Shown here piece after piece: positions 1 through 10,264 of a stretch of 64,000 nucleotides of DNA. Each line of letters starts with the position of its first letter. Within the stretch, counting starts at the first letter, position 1. Both the position numbers and the translations under genes were made by a program. The notes beneath the pieces were generated by a model. The model had not been told where the DNA came from and ran no database searches. It was given only the letters and a program-made list of their open reading frames with translations. Source of the DNA: Riptortus pedestris (Eukaryota; Arthropoda; Insecta; Hemiptera; Alydidae); NCBI GenBank assembly GCA_019009955.1, contig CM032229.1, forward strand, positions 6,128,501 through 6,192,500, read 5' to 3'.

Positions 1-1246
1 TATCAGGCCCCGAATAGGGGCTAAACAGTGACGCGAAACTCGCTGGTCAGTAAAATGGCAGGTGTTGCGTAGACTAATGAAACTTCCCCCACGCGCTGAA
101 ATGCCCCATTGGTGAAGTCATTCAGACACTACATCTACATACTCTGTTCACTATTTCTCTCTTAGTAAGAACAATAATTAAACAAGATCAGAATTTTTAG
201 ATGAAAATAAAATGTTTGGTCGTGTAACTATGAGTATCGTAAGCTGATAATCGCGTGAATGGTTGTAATGAGGAGAGTTACTGACAACTGACAATTCAAA
301 TAAAAAAATGTGGCCATTGAAGTATTAGCACTTATAGACAAGCGACCTCTAGCGGCGCACTTAATTACTATTCAGATGTTTTTTCCTCTTTCGTATGGCA
401 TTATTGAATAAATAAAAAACATTTTACATCTTTAGGCATTTCGAGCAAGAGTCGAGGGTTTCGTAATAAGAATTTTTACTCGAAGTACATCCCCGTTAAC
501 CAAGGACGACCTGAAATGAGTTGTTTCCAGTTCATACTGCCTGCTGCATTGAGCTTACTTTGATTAGTTTCTAATTATAATATTTATCAGAATCAAATTA
601 GAAGACGTAAATTCAAAAACGATCCTTTATTCGAGGTAGCGTACTGTCAGTCTACATCCATCTTCAGTGTTCCAGAACTGGGTCCTATTTAGACAATTTC
701 TTTTTCTAGACTATTAACATTTAATTTTTTTTTTTGTTTGTTTCTTCTCTAGTACCAAAACTTTTTTCTGTGTGCATTTTTCTTGGCTTTAAGCTGATGT
801 AGGGCGACCTTTAGAATGCATACTTAAACGAATTTGAGTAGACAAGTGATTATGGACACGGGCTTTGGGCATTCTATTATAATAATTTATTTGATATAGG
901 GAAATTCGCTAATAAACGCTTCTCTATTGGCATTGGGCATGTATAGTGACATCATTACTACGAATGGAAGTATTTAAGAGCCATTCCGATTTGAAATGTG
1001 AGGTGAGAAGAGGAAGGTTCCGTTGTAAGAGAACCTGTTACTAATCAGTGAGACATAGTGAGCTCTTTGTCGACTGCATAGAGGTCCTTTTCAGCTCTCA
1101 CAGCCACACAGATATTAACTATCTCAACAAACTCTTTCTACCTCTATGAAATGTTTTATTTTTTTTCATGAACAAAATATATCAGAATCGTAGTTAAGTC
1201 ACACAGGTTGTGTATATATGAACATAAGCAAACGCACATATTTTCA
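1..1246. other. AT-rich DNA, nothing recognised
   Basis: No ORF of note, no repeat family of this window and no RNA gene could be recognised here. It has several T-runs and A-runs and ordinary AT-rich composition. It may be intronic or intergenic. Confidence 0.5.
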
Positions 1247-1543
1247 ACATATAAAAGACTGCATTTTCCTGTTCTATTTTGTAATATTATATAAGTGATT
1301 TTAGTAGATTTTCCTAAAGGGAATGTAAGAGTTATTTTGGTTCGGTATTAATCACATTTAGTTTTCTTTATGACTGTCTACAAACATTCTTTTAGGAACC
1401 ACGAAATTTGTATTATTCGTTATACAGTGCGGTTTGAAAGCAATAACGAGTGATATTGGCCAAGAAAAAGAGGATTAATAAAAATAATTCCGGCCAAACA
1501 AAAAAAGGCCGCCACGCAGGGGCTGCGTAAACTAAGTTGCTAC
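1247..1543. repeat. Dispersed repeat X, copy 1
   Basis: This stretch recurs with few differences at 2799-3102. Both copies begin near a shared ATAAAAGACTGCATTTTCCT, contain a block resembling the main family's 5' palindrome (TAGATTTTCC..AAGGGAAT), and end in the main family's hairpin end in reverse orientation (CGCAGGGGCTGCG then TAAACTAAG). The similarity between the copies is much higher than between most main-family copies, so this is either a recent local duplication or a younger composite element. Confidence 0.7.
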
Positions 1544-1589
1544 TTAATTACCGTATTACCGTAAAGGTTACTTATTTACCCCTTATTTA

Positions 1590-1735
1590 AAACAAAAAAG
1601 TAGGAATAACTCGTTTAATACTTGTGGTGCGAAATAACAATTGAAGAACATCAATAGTTTAACAAGATTGTTTCTATAAAATGTTATACTCTAGACGCTT
1701 ACTATTTATGATCCGATTTCAGCTACTTATAAATA
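1590..1735 (-). repeat. Main-family fragment (B2 region)
   Basis: Reverse-orientation remnant. The tract GAATAACTCGTTTAATACTT and the downstream ATCAATAGTTTAACAAGATT match the B2 module of other copies (for example 13.6 kb and 22.0 kb). Both ends of the element are missing. Confidence 0.6.
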
Positions 1736-1744
1736 TGTTTTTTT

Positions 1745-2256
1745 TTCTTCAGCCCTCGCAACCTAGTAGAATCACAGAGATATAATTAACTTTTTCTGTA
1801 ATCGTTGAATAATGGTAACATTACTAAACTGAAATGAGTGAAGAAAGTGAAACATTTTGCAATAGAGTGAAGAAAGTGAATTGCCTTCTTAATTAGTAAT
1901 AAGTATAAATTAAAAAATAATTTGAAGTTGGAAATTAAATGCTTTTAAATGTTTCTTAACATTGTAAGTATTTATTTTAACAAACTAAATTGAAATGTGA
2001 ATAAATTATTGGCGGAAACAATCAATATATTTTAAAATTTAAATATAATAATAATTACCTTCCTTGTTTATAACCTGCACTTGTTTATAACTGCACTACT
2101 TCACAATCATCACTAGTTGTTTTATAACTATGCTTATAACCTTTCACAACCATGCTTATAACCTACCAACAACATACCATAATCTTCACAACATTCTAAT
2201 TTTGTTCATATTCTGGTTAGATCTGATCATGTATTACACGATTACAGAAAAAATTT
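1745..2256. other. AT-rich DNA with short local duplications
   Basis: Contains a small cluster of repeated words (TGCTTATAACCT and variants at about 2090-2170) and otherwise nothing recognisable. Confidence 0.4.
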
Positions 2257-2378
2257 AATATTACACTCGTGACGAAAGTAGAATTTACAACTCTCGTGAG
2301 TTACATGAGCTTCGCTCGTGTGGGTAAACGTTTCACTCGAGTTGTAAAATGATCTACTTTCGTCACTTGTATTATAAA
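2257..2378. repeat. Foldback (long inverted repeat) element
   Basis: Two arms of about 43 bp, 2257-2299 and 2333-2378, are reverse complements with few mismatches. Both carry GTGACGAAAGTAGA (or its complement) and a TTTACAACTC core. The roughly 33-bp spacer is relatively GC-rich. Such a unit would fold into one hairpin; it may be a small MITE or snap-back element. No coding content. Confidence 0.65.
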
Positions 2379-2524
2379 TAACTATTCTCAATTAATTCTT
2401 TCAACCTCTATGAAGTGTTTCATGTTCTCTTAAAGAAAATATGCCATGCTTGAAGGTATATGATTCAGCTTGTGTGCATGTGAGTACTTGTGTACGAATA
2501 TAAACACACACACATACTTATATA

Positions 2525-2795
2525 GACTCTAGCGGTCTCAATTTTTGTTTTATCGTCACCAATCAACATTTAAAATTTTAATGTGAAACTATAGACCATG
2601 TTCGTTAAAGGTAGAAATCTTGCTCGTGGAAGGGGGAGGGGGTTAAAGGGGAGAATTTCCGAAATTCGTAATGTCTCTGTTATTATACCTCGAATCCAGA
2701 ATTTGTATATAACTAATCTTATTGCAAATTTTATGTTCTATAAATTTTGTGATATGTTGCATAAATGTTTTGTTGTTCTGTACAAATTTAATACA
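2525..2795 (+). repeat. Main-family fragment (microsatellite edge and B1)
   Basis: Starts after a short CA tract with the diagnostic CTCTAGCGGTC word and runs through module B1. The B1 part, including an AAGGGGGAGGGGG run, is almost the same as 3142-3330, so the two belong to one duplicated unit. An 82-codon ORF from 2598 is an accident of this repeat. Confidence 0.65.
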
Positions 2796-2798
2796 TAT

Positions 2799-3102
2799 AA
2801 AAGACTGCATTTTCCTGTCTATTTTGGTTTTTGTAATATGATATAAGTGATTTTAGTAGATTTTCCTTAAGGGAATTTAAGGGTTATTTTGGTTCGGTAT
2901 AAATCACATTTAGTTTTGTTTATTACTATCTACAAACATTCTTTAAGGAACCACGAAAAAAAGGAAAATTTGTATTATTCGTTATACAGTGCGGTTTGAA
3001 AGCAATAACGAGTGATATTGGCCAAGAAAAAGAGGATTAATAAAAATAATTCCGGCCAAACAAAAAAAGGCCGCCACGCAGGGGCTGCGTAAACTAAGTT
3101 GA
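2799..3102. repeat. Dispersed repeat X, copy 2
   Basis: Second copy of the segment at 1247-1543, with a short extra AAAAAAGGA near 2957. Here the terminal CTAAG is followed by ATTTTCCACGTGC, as expected for the main family in reverse orientation; copy 1 diverges at this point. Confidence 0.7.
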
Positions 3103-3141
3103 TTTTCCACGTGCCGTTAGAACACCCTTTTGATCTAGTAT

Positions 3142-4210
3142 CATGTTCGTTAAACGTAAAAATCTTGCTCGTGGAAGGGGGGGGGGGGAGGTTAAAGGGG
3201 AGAATTTCCGAAATTCGTAATGTCTCTGTTATTATACCTCGAATCCAGAATTTGTATATAACTAATCTTATTGCAAATTCTATGTTCTATAAATTTTGTG
3301 ATATGTTGCATACATGTTTTGTTGTTCTGTAAATATTTTCTGAATCATGAATATTAACCTAGATATTCGGGCTTCAGTAATACTCCACTCCTGCTCATGT
3401 CATATTTACAACATATTGGGTACAACTTTATTGGAAACTTAAATACATAATATTATTTTCGTTGAACTATTACTGTGGGAGGTTCATGGAAATATGCTGC
3501 GCCATGACATCATCATTGAAGATAAACATCAGGGGATCCATTTGAAATATCTCTACTATTGTAAGTCGCATCAAAAGTTTTTTAAATAACCAATCTTATT
3601 GAAATTATATCATCTATAAATAATGTTATATACATATTTTTTCTGTCATAAATATTGACGGAGATATTTCGACTTTTTATTTCCTAGTCCTACTCATATT
3701 AACTATAAGCAGTTATATTCTGAAGCACTTTATTCTAAACTAATATACCAAATATTGTATTCTTGAGTTTATTATTATTATTAAGATTTTACGTTGTTAC
3801 ACTCAATTTTTTATTTGATCTATACCTTACCCGATATTTAACCTTTTCTGTTAACACATCATCATGATCATATTGTTATTGGCTGAAATCGGACATGGAA
3901 AAGCAGGGGGATTCGAAAATTCAAAATATATCCGTTATATAATAACCGGATCGTAAAATGTTATAGAACCAGACTTTTTATACTATTGATGCACTACACT
4001 TTTTGATCCATTCATTTTTTCGCAACTGAAATGCTAATCGAGTTATTCGTACTTCCTTCATTTTCAGTCCTCAAAAACCTTTCCCCGCGTCTTCTACTTC
4101 TCGTTTTATGTTACATAGAAATATAGAATTTGTTGTGAGATGAGATCAGGAGTAAACTACACCAGCACGCGGGAAATCTGCTTGGTTTGCACAGCCCCCG
4201 CGTGACGGAC
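3142..4210 (+). repeat. Main family, long copy with B1, B2 and 3' end
   Basis: Forward copy. B1 (3142-3420), a second partial B1-like block, linker L, then B2 (about 3780-4080) and the 3' end: GGGAAATCTGCTTGG, a decayed hairpin ACAGCCCCCGCGT and terminus GACGGAC at 4210, followed by TTA. Modules B1 and B2 share the same ordered words (TGAAATCGGAC, a G-run, CGAAAATTC, ATATCTCCGTTAT, GGATCG, ATAGAACC), which shows that the element itself holds an ancient internal duplication. Confidence 0.75.
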
Positions 4211-5013
4211 TTACGGATAACATTAAATGCAGTAGACAATTGGATGAGAATGGTGTTTTGGGTATTGCCTGAAGAGGTTGATGTTTGCCGATAGCCATTG
4301 TGTAGAAATGTCTCAAGTGGATATCCTTCCTGGAAGATGCTCTCCTATTGTCATATTCCGAGGGAAGGGGTGTCGGCAGATGTACCTTTGAACTGGAGTA
4401 TCCCTTAGCGCTAAGTACCTGTCCGGATTTAATATGCTTTTATCTTAGGTCAGTACTCTTGGAGTAGTCAGGCACCAGGTCAGGTCGCTCACGGCTATTG
4501 TAGGGAAAGGTTGTCTACTCAGATGAAAGTAAGCTAATTACTTGCAACAGTCTGCCGCTGCTTAAACTAAGCACCTTATGGAATTGTACTTGGATGACGC
4601 CGTCTAACTTTCTATTCCGTATTACTTCCTTAGTAAAGAAGCGTCCGTCTCAATGGTAACTTAGCAGTTTGCCCACCTTCTGGACTGGCAACACTGCAAA
4701 AACTCATACATAGAACAACGAGAATCAAATTTCGCTTACTATTTAAACTTTTAACTGCCATGACCGTACGAGAATAGGAGAGAACATGAATTGTTTAACC
4801 TGACAAGGTAAAGGGCGTCACCTACGTAACGTAAAGGGGAGGGGGACACACTAAAAACATGGAAATAAACAGAGCACATTTGACAAGATATAATCAAGTG
4901 AACAAGCCCAAATACAATATTTAGATCGCTGAAAACATTGGTAAAGCTAAGAAGTAGTAGATACCACAGTAACAGACCAAAAAACAAAGAATATAAGTTT
5001 ATTCCAATAAAAC
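4211..5013. other. Unassigned DNA
   Basis: Somewhat higher GC than its surroundings at about 4240-4700, but all frames have frequent stops, no splice-flanked ORF stands out and there is no match to the repeat families of this window. Confidence 0.4.
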
Positions 5014-5318
5014 GTTCGTCACGCTGGGGTTGCGTAAACTAAGCAACAAACTTGTGATCTAATCTCACCACACATTCTCCATTTCTATGCAAAAAAAAAA
5101 CAATGAGTGCTACTGTGCTACTGAAGGCTGAAGATGCGAAATAACGAATAACTCGCTTGAGCTAGGAAAAAATGCTTGGAACAACAATTGTAGTACATTT
5201 GTAGTTTAACAAAATTGTATATATACCACTTTAAGGTCCCACTCATTGTAATTGAGATATTTTAAATTGTCGAGTCACTCCCCCTTCTTAACCCTCACTA
5301 TTCCTTGTCCAATTTTAG
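5014..5318 (-). repeat. Main-family fragment (3' end and B2)
   Basis: Reverse copy starting at the terminus (GTTCGTCACGC) next to AA-rich flank, with a mutated hairpin (CGCTGGGGTTGCG) and then B2 sequence. It stops abruptly at about 5318, where a Helitron-like 3' end begins. Confidence 0.7.
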
Positions 5319-5345
5319 CAGGACCTCGCCGGGTACCTTAGCTAA
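5319..5345 (+). mobile_element. Helitron-like 3' end, copy 1
   Basis: Shares the exact word GCCGGGTACCTTAGCTA with 20727-20742. It ends in CTAA followed by T, which fits the CTRR|T ending of Helitrons. The upstream hairpin is decayed here. Only the end is recognisable; the body of the element cannot be delimited. Confidence 0.35.
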
Positions 5346-6185
5346 TTAATTATATATAATTATTTCAATCGATAGATTTTATAAAATGTATTCATGAAAT
5401 ATGAGCTAACTTTATAACGAATGTATTATACAATATTTAAGTGCAATTCAATAACACGTAACGAAATTAATTGACATAATATTTGTAAATGTTTTATAGA
5501 AGAGAAAAATATTTTACGTATCTTATTGTTATGTAAATATTTCATAGAAATAAATACATTTCTTTGAGCCAGTATTGATAGCATCTATCGACAGAATTGG
5601 CAATTTTGTATATATGCTCATGTATTTTTTGTCATATTCTACTATAGTTAGGGTTATCTGGGTATTTGAATAAAACCATGAATACAACCCCAACAGCTGA
5701 TAATCAGCTGATTATGAGAAATCTGTTCATTATAAAGACATACGTGACCTATCTTTATTAACCACGCCTACAAATTAATATCTGATCGGATATTTACTTT
5801 GAGTGAAGGCTGCATACCAAGTAAGATGTTGAAAATATTGAAGGCGTTTTTTTTTTATGTTAAACTTCATGGAAGTCAGATTATATCAGTGTTCCGACAC
5901 TGACAGTTGGCTTTTTGATCGATATTTCTAGGCCGTAGTCGTGGCCTTCTGAATAGAAAAAAAAGAACCTAATTATTACTGGACTTAACATACGTCATTT
6001 GAAGAATACATTTTTTTCTAAAACAGAGAAATACCTCCGGCCAGGCGCATGAATTAGAAGTGCATTAATAAGTATGAGAGTTCCTACTAAATACTTTTGT
6101 GTGGATATTGTCGATTCACCACGATATTTCATAATGTCTATCAGCTATGGTGCTCAACTTGGTGCTGGATGTGGAAATGGTACAA
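5346..6185. other. Mostly unassigned, with a main-family 5' end
   Basis: A reverse-orientation block A remnant with its terminal palindrome lies at about 5683-5730 (CATGAATACAACC then AATCAGCTGATT). The rest is AT-rich and unrecognised. Confidence 0.4.
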
Positions 6186-6189
6186 TGCA

Positions 6190-6400
6190 CGACTAAGCAG
6201 ATTTCCCAAAGTGCTGGTATTTAATTTCTATTTCTAGACAAAAATACGATAGTGGAATTGGAGGTTTACTGCAGACTGAGAATAAGGAAGTACGAATAAC
6301 TTGTTTAATATTTAAATTACGAAAAAATGTATACAACAGCAATTGAAGTGCATCAATAGTTTAACAAGATTGGTTCTGTAACATTTTTTCATCCGTCTCA
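6190..6400 (-). repeat. Main-family fragment (3' end and B2)
   Basis: Reverse copy. The hairpin is lost, but CTAAGCAGATTTCCC is intact, followed by a shortened B2 with GTACGAATAACTTG and ATCAATAGTTTAACAAGATT. It ends near 6400 without reaching block A. Confidence 0.65.
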
Positions 6401-6664
6401 TAATAACAGTGGTGTTCGGTGCTGTCTTCTGAGAGTCACTACTGTCAACCTAAGCCCTAAGTCACGTATTTAAAGATAACAAGTAAAATAAAGTTAAATG
6501 AAAGCAAATCATTCTGGTAAAACATGCACATATGTATTCAAGATGTTTTACGAGGCAATTAATCTGCAAATTTAGCTAGTTTATTTCATATTTAATAATA
6601 GAGTGTGCTAATAATAAATTTCTAATTTCTCGGTACTTCACTAATTCAAAAGTATTTTTGGTTT

Positions 6665-6776
6665 CTTTTATCGAGGTAGTGCTCATGACGAGTTTTTCGA
6701 AATAATTTCACAAATGTCCCCCGGTCCTTCCTAGGTGATGACGAACGTGAGGACCATCAAAATGTTATATTTACAT
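6665..6776 (+). repeat. Main family block A (5' part)
   Basis: Decayed forward block A: CTCATGACGAG, a TTCGAAA core and CACAAATGTCC lead into the microsatellite at 6779, exactly where other copies carry theirs. It probably belongs to the same insertion as 7316-8520, split by the 6895-7315 DNA. Confidence 0.55.
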
Positions 6777-6778
6777 AA

Positions 6779-6824
<46 letters not shown>

Positions 6825-6832
6825 ACACACAT

Positions 6833-6894
<62 letters not shown>
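6779..6894. repeat. (CA)n(TA)n microsatellite
   Basis: About 52 bases of CA repeat followed by about 56 bases of uninterrupted TA repeat. It occupies the internal microsatellite position of a main-family copy. Confidence 0.95.
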
Positions 6895-6897
<3 letters not shown>

Positions 6898-7315
6898 TTA
6901 CAGGTTTATTCCCAAGCAGTTGGGGTTCAGCTTATATAATAGTGTTAATCTGTGTTACTTATTTTCTGACACTATTATTGATTATGTGAAATTAATAATA
7001 AGTTTTTGAATTTAAAAAAATAAAAAAATGGCTAAACAAAAACGATAGCAAAAATAAAATGATTTAATACAACCATACAAAAATAAAGTAAATTCAGAAA
7101 AAAGACACTGACAGAATTTCTTTTTTCTTTTTTTAAACAAATTTATACATATACAGGAAATGAATATATGAAAAAAAAGCTACAGAAAAAATATGAATTA
7201 TAAAAATGATGCTTACATGGCAAATCGAATGATGGCTTTATATATCTAGTACACACACCCGCACATACAATCGCGCACGTACTTGCTCACTCAACCCCCT
7301 TACACCCTCTTGTCT
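6895..7315. other. A-rich DNA, possible insertion
   Basis: Separates block A plus microsatellite from the B1 module of what may be one element. It opens with GGCTTACAGG and CCAAGCAGTTGGGG, then becomes A-rich. Insertion of an unidentified element is likely, but no target duplication was found. Confidence 0.35.
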
Positions 7316-8520
7316 GTTAACGCTTTAGCTGTCGTAGTTTTAGCCTTACCAAACTCGATATATAAGTGTTTAATTTAAAACTAAAGATTAAGCTCGCCAA
7401 CGGCTCAAATCAGGCAGGAGGTTTCGAGAGACGTACTTAATTCCGAAAATTCTCCGTTTATATACGGCTGATTGATAAATTGTATAAAATCAACCTTATT
7501 GATATTTCCTAAATATGTTCTAATTCTCTATCATAGTATTAGGCTAGGCCTCCACTAACGATTTCTTACCGCGCGATTTTTCTGTCGTAAAAATAGAACT
7601 GATTGTTTGCAATACAAGTGAATTCACTTGCGATCAAGTAATCGCAGCGATTAAAAAATTGCAACAGGTCCTATTTTGTCTGCGAGGCGACTGTCGCCTC
7701 ATGGAATAGACCACATGGACTGGCATGGACGTGCACCCATTTGCGAGAGTTTAGTCGCGATTTTGCAAACGGCTGCATCACATCACGTTTTTCTTCCCGC
7801 TGGTTAGTTACCTAAAATGTCTGACGACGAATTGGGTGGACGCATATTTCTCGCTCGAAGCAAAAGAGCGACCACACAAGAAGTTTCAATGACATCCATT
7901 GGGAAACTGATATAAATTAGCGATTTTTTTATCGCAGTGGATTGACCTTCCAAAATTTCCCCTACAGCGATTTTTTTTTTGTCGCCGCGACAAGAAATCG
8001 CTAGTGGAGGCCTAGCCTTAAACGAAATATTTGCATTTTTTAGTTTTCAGCCTTCAGTAAGCCATGTTATATTAACAACAAGTTGTTATATCACTTTGGC
8101 GAAAGCCTAAATAAACAGCATTGTTTTCATTGAACGTTTACTGAGTGAGGTTAATTCAAATAGATTGTGTGATGACGTTATAATTTAAGATTTTATGGTC
8201 ATAACTCGAAAATATTTATTTCGACGCTAAACATCATATTACTTAATGGCTGCAATCGGACCTGGAGAAGGGGGGTTTAGAGAAGGAGGTATTTTGAAAA
8301 TACAAACTATTAATCGGATCAAAAAATGGTACAGAAACAATCTTATTAAACTACTGATGAAGTTGTTCTATAACTCAGCCATTAAGAGAGTTATTAGTGT
8401 TTTATTGTTGAGCCGGCTGTAAACCCCCACTTCTCGTCGAATTTTGAGCTAGAAATAGAAAACATATGGTGGGATGACGATCCTAGCGTGTCATGCCAGC
8501 AATTGGGAATTTTTTAGCAT
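7316..8520 (+). repeat. Main-family long copy, split by a MITE
   Basis: Module B1 (7316-7538), then the MITE at 7542-8017, then the rest of B1, linker L with TGTGTGATGACGT, module B2 and a decayed 3' end (GGGAATTTTTTAGC, about 8520). Joining 7541 to 8021 restores the expected sequence of this family, so the order of events is clear: the main-family copy came first and the MITE second. Confidence 0.75.
7542..8017. mobile_element. MITE with TTA target duplications (PIF/Harbinger-like)
   Basis: A 476-bp element bounded by inverted repeats. The left end begins GGCTAGGCCTCCACTA and continues GCGATTTCTT-like; the right end is its reverse complement, matching over roughly 30 to 45 bp. Direct TTA copies flank it (7539-7541 and 8018-8020). 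A 3-bp TTA duplication with GG-starting inverted ends is characteristic of PIF/Harbinger elements. Inside, an ATG with reasonable context at about 7818 opens a reading frame of about 34 codons (MSDDELGGRIFLARSK...), possibly the remnant of a parental gene. There is no transposase, so it must be moved in trans. Confidence 0.8.
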
Positions 8521-8640
8521 TTGAATGTTTGTCTCTTAAGACACCAAAATCTGAAGAGGAAAATCATGTTTGTATCGAGAGATTACTGGTAAAATGTTTT
8601 CTCGTCAACCGTCAGCTCAGTAGCTGATTTGACTCAAAGG

Positions 8641-8744
8641 GAAGTGCATAAATTATTGCAATCTTTATATTTGGAAATTGATGCACTTCTATTTGAAGCC
8701 GCCAACACAGCTTACTAGCTGTGTTGGCGGCTTCAAATGGAAGT
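8641..8744. repeat. Near-perfect hairpin, nested inverted repeats
   Basis: Arms 8691-8712 and 8717-8738 are 22-bp perfect reverse complements around a 4-base loop (TACT). Pairing continues outward by about 5 bp after one mismatch. A second inverted pair, GAAGTGCAT (8641-8649) and ATGCACTTC, precedes it. The lack of decay suggests recent origin. No gene lies beside it, so a transcription terminator role is not implied. Confidence 0.8.
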
Positions 8745-10264
8745 CAAAGCATACTTGCTTTGAAAGTCGTTGTTGCATACTTAAGTTCTAGATTTGAGCA
8801 GAGTTGTGGAGTAGAGTATGTTAGCTGGCTGTGACTCAGAGGCGAGACTCTTCAGCATCATGACGCATCTCTCAGCTGCACTTCTACAGCCATGTTTATT
8901 CCTCTAACAGACAGCTGGGATGCACTTACTCATTTTATGGATGCAATCACTCCACATGGGATCCTCTATAATTCAAACTCTTTATGACTAATGTCGTGAA
9001 TGACTTGAGCATTCGAAGTGTAATTTCTCTTTGTTGTTTTTGGGTAGGTTTCAGTCTGTCATAAGCTAATGGTAATATGTCTTCATGTCGTATGGAATAA
9101 TATCGTTCAGATGTCCTGATTCATTGCCTATTCTCTCCCCAAAATTATATTTCGATCCCAGGTGGAGGGAGACAGAAAGATCTCTGGGTTCAGTCTCCGG
9201 TTGAAAAACGAAATAGTTTTTATCCTACACAGCACCCTAAGGCCATCAAATAGCCACTTAGGCTTGGAAATAACGAAGGAGCAAGTGTCACTTCCTTTTA
9301 GAATTTTTGGCTCCTGTTGAGGAAAGAAGATTTGTCTTTCCAATAACATTTATATCAATATCAACTTACTGAGGATAGTAGAGTAAGTGCCCACGTGTGT
9401 AAACGTTAAATAAACGTATACAACAAGATTTCTAGAATATTACATCTTCGTGGTGATTGCCTGAATGTTATGATCCGCCTCATAACAACAGCGAAATTTA
9501 AAATTTTTCCCAACCATTTTCACACGCACGGTTCAGATTTATGACTTGTATTATGCATCGTTAACGTCTTCATGTATATATACAAACGGTCTTCATAGGC
9601 GGGATCGCTGGACATTTGATGTAATGTTTCAAAAATAGCGTCATAATCAATAGAGGAAATGTGCTAAAATAGAATGGTAACTCCTCTCCTAACCATATGT
9701 AAGCTCCTTTCGGTGTCCAACTTTGAGAAATACGCCAATTAGATCCTACATTTGCATGTGTTACGTATCATTGCTGGTGACGGATACAATTTTTTACACG
9801 GTTTAACTTTAGATTATATCATCATGTGGTAGGAGCAGCCTAAGCAAACTAAACGCATAACACTATTATGCCTTATCTACAGTTTATTTACCCATTTAGG
9901 TTTCGATAAAACAAGCAAAGGTTGTTTCTATGAAATAAGCAGCAGTCATTGTTTAGGCTGGCAGAGGGCGCTGATCGCTCAGCTCCAGTCTGGTTTGTGC
10001 ACTCAGTATTGTCAAATACATGACTTCATCCCTTATCAATAGGGGAACTCCCTCCTATCTACGCGGCCTGTTTATTTTCGGACACTCTCAGAATTCGTCC
10101 TTCTTTAGACCGCGATTACATTAGTCGAATTTACAATATTATCGCTACTAGTCAGCTGGTTCGACTGATATGACGCACAAAACTACCCAGCCCTACCTAC
10201 ATCGAATACAGTAAACTCTGTAATACAGATAGCTCACAACAGATGGTGGTTACAGATTACTATA
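8745..10264. other. Unassigned DNA
   Basis: No recognised repeat, RNA gene or credible exon. A 73-codon ORF on the minus strand (9128-9349) has no recognisable domain and is of chance length. Confidence 0.4.

Noticed and set aside
4751..4987. 78-codon minus-strand hydrophobic ORF
   Set aside because: No signal or domain recognised, no splice context, and length expected by chance in this window.
6735..6989. 84-codon ORF with His-Thr and Ile-Tyr repeats (also 14024, 15290 and 16364)
   Set aside because: These frames are translations of CA and TA tracts inside main-family copies.
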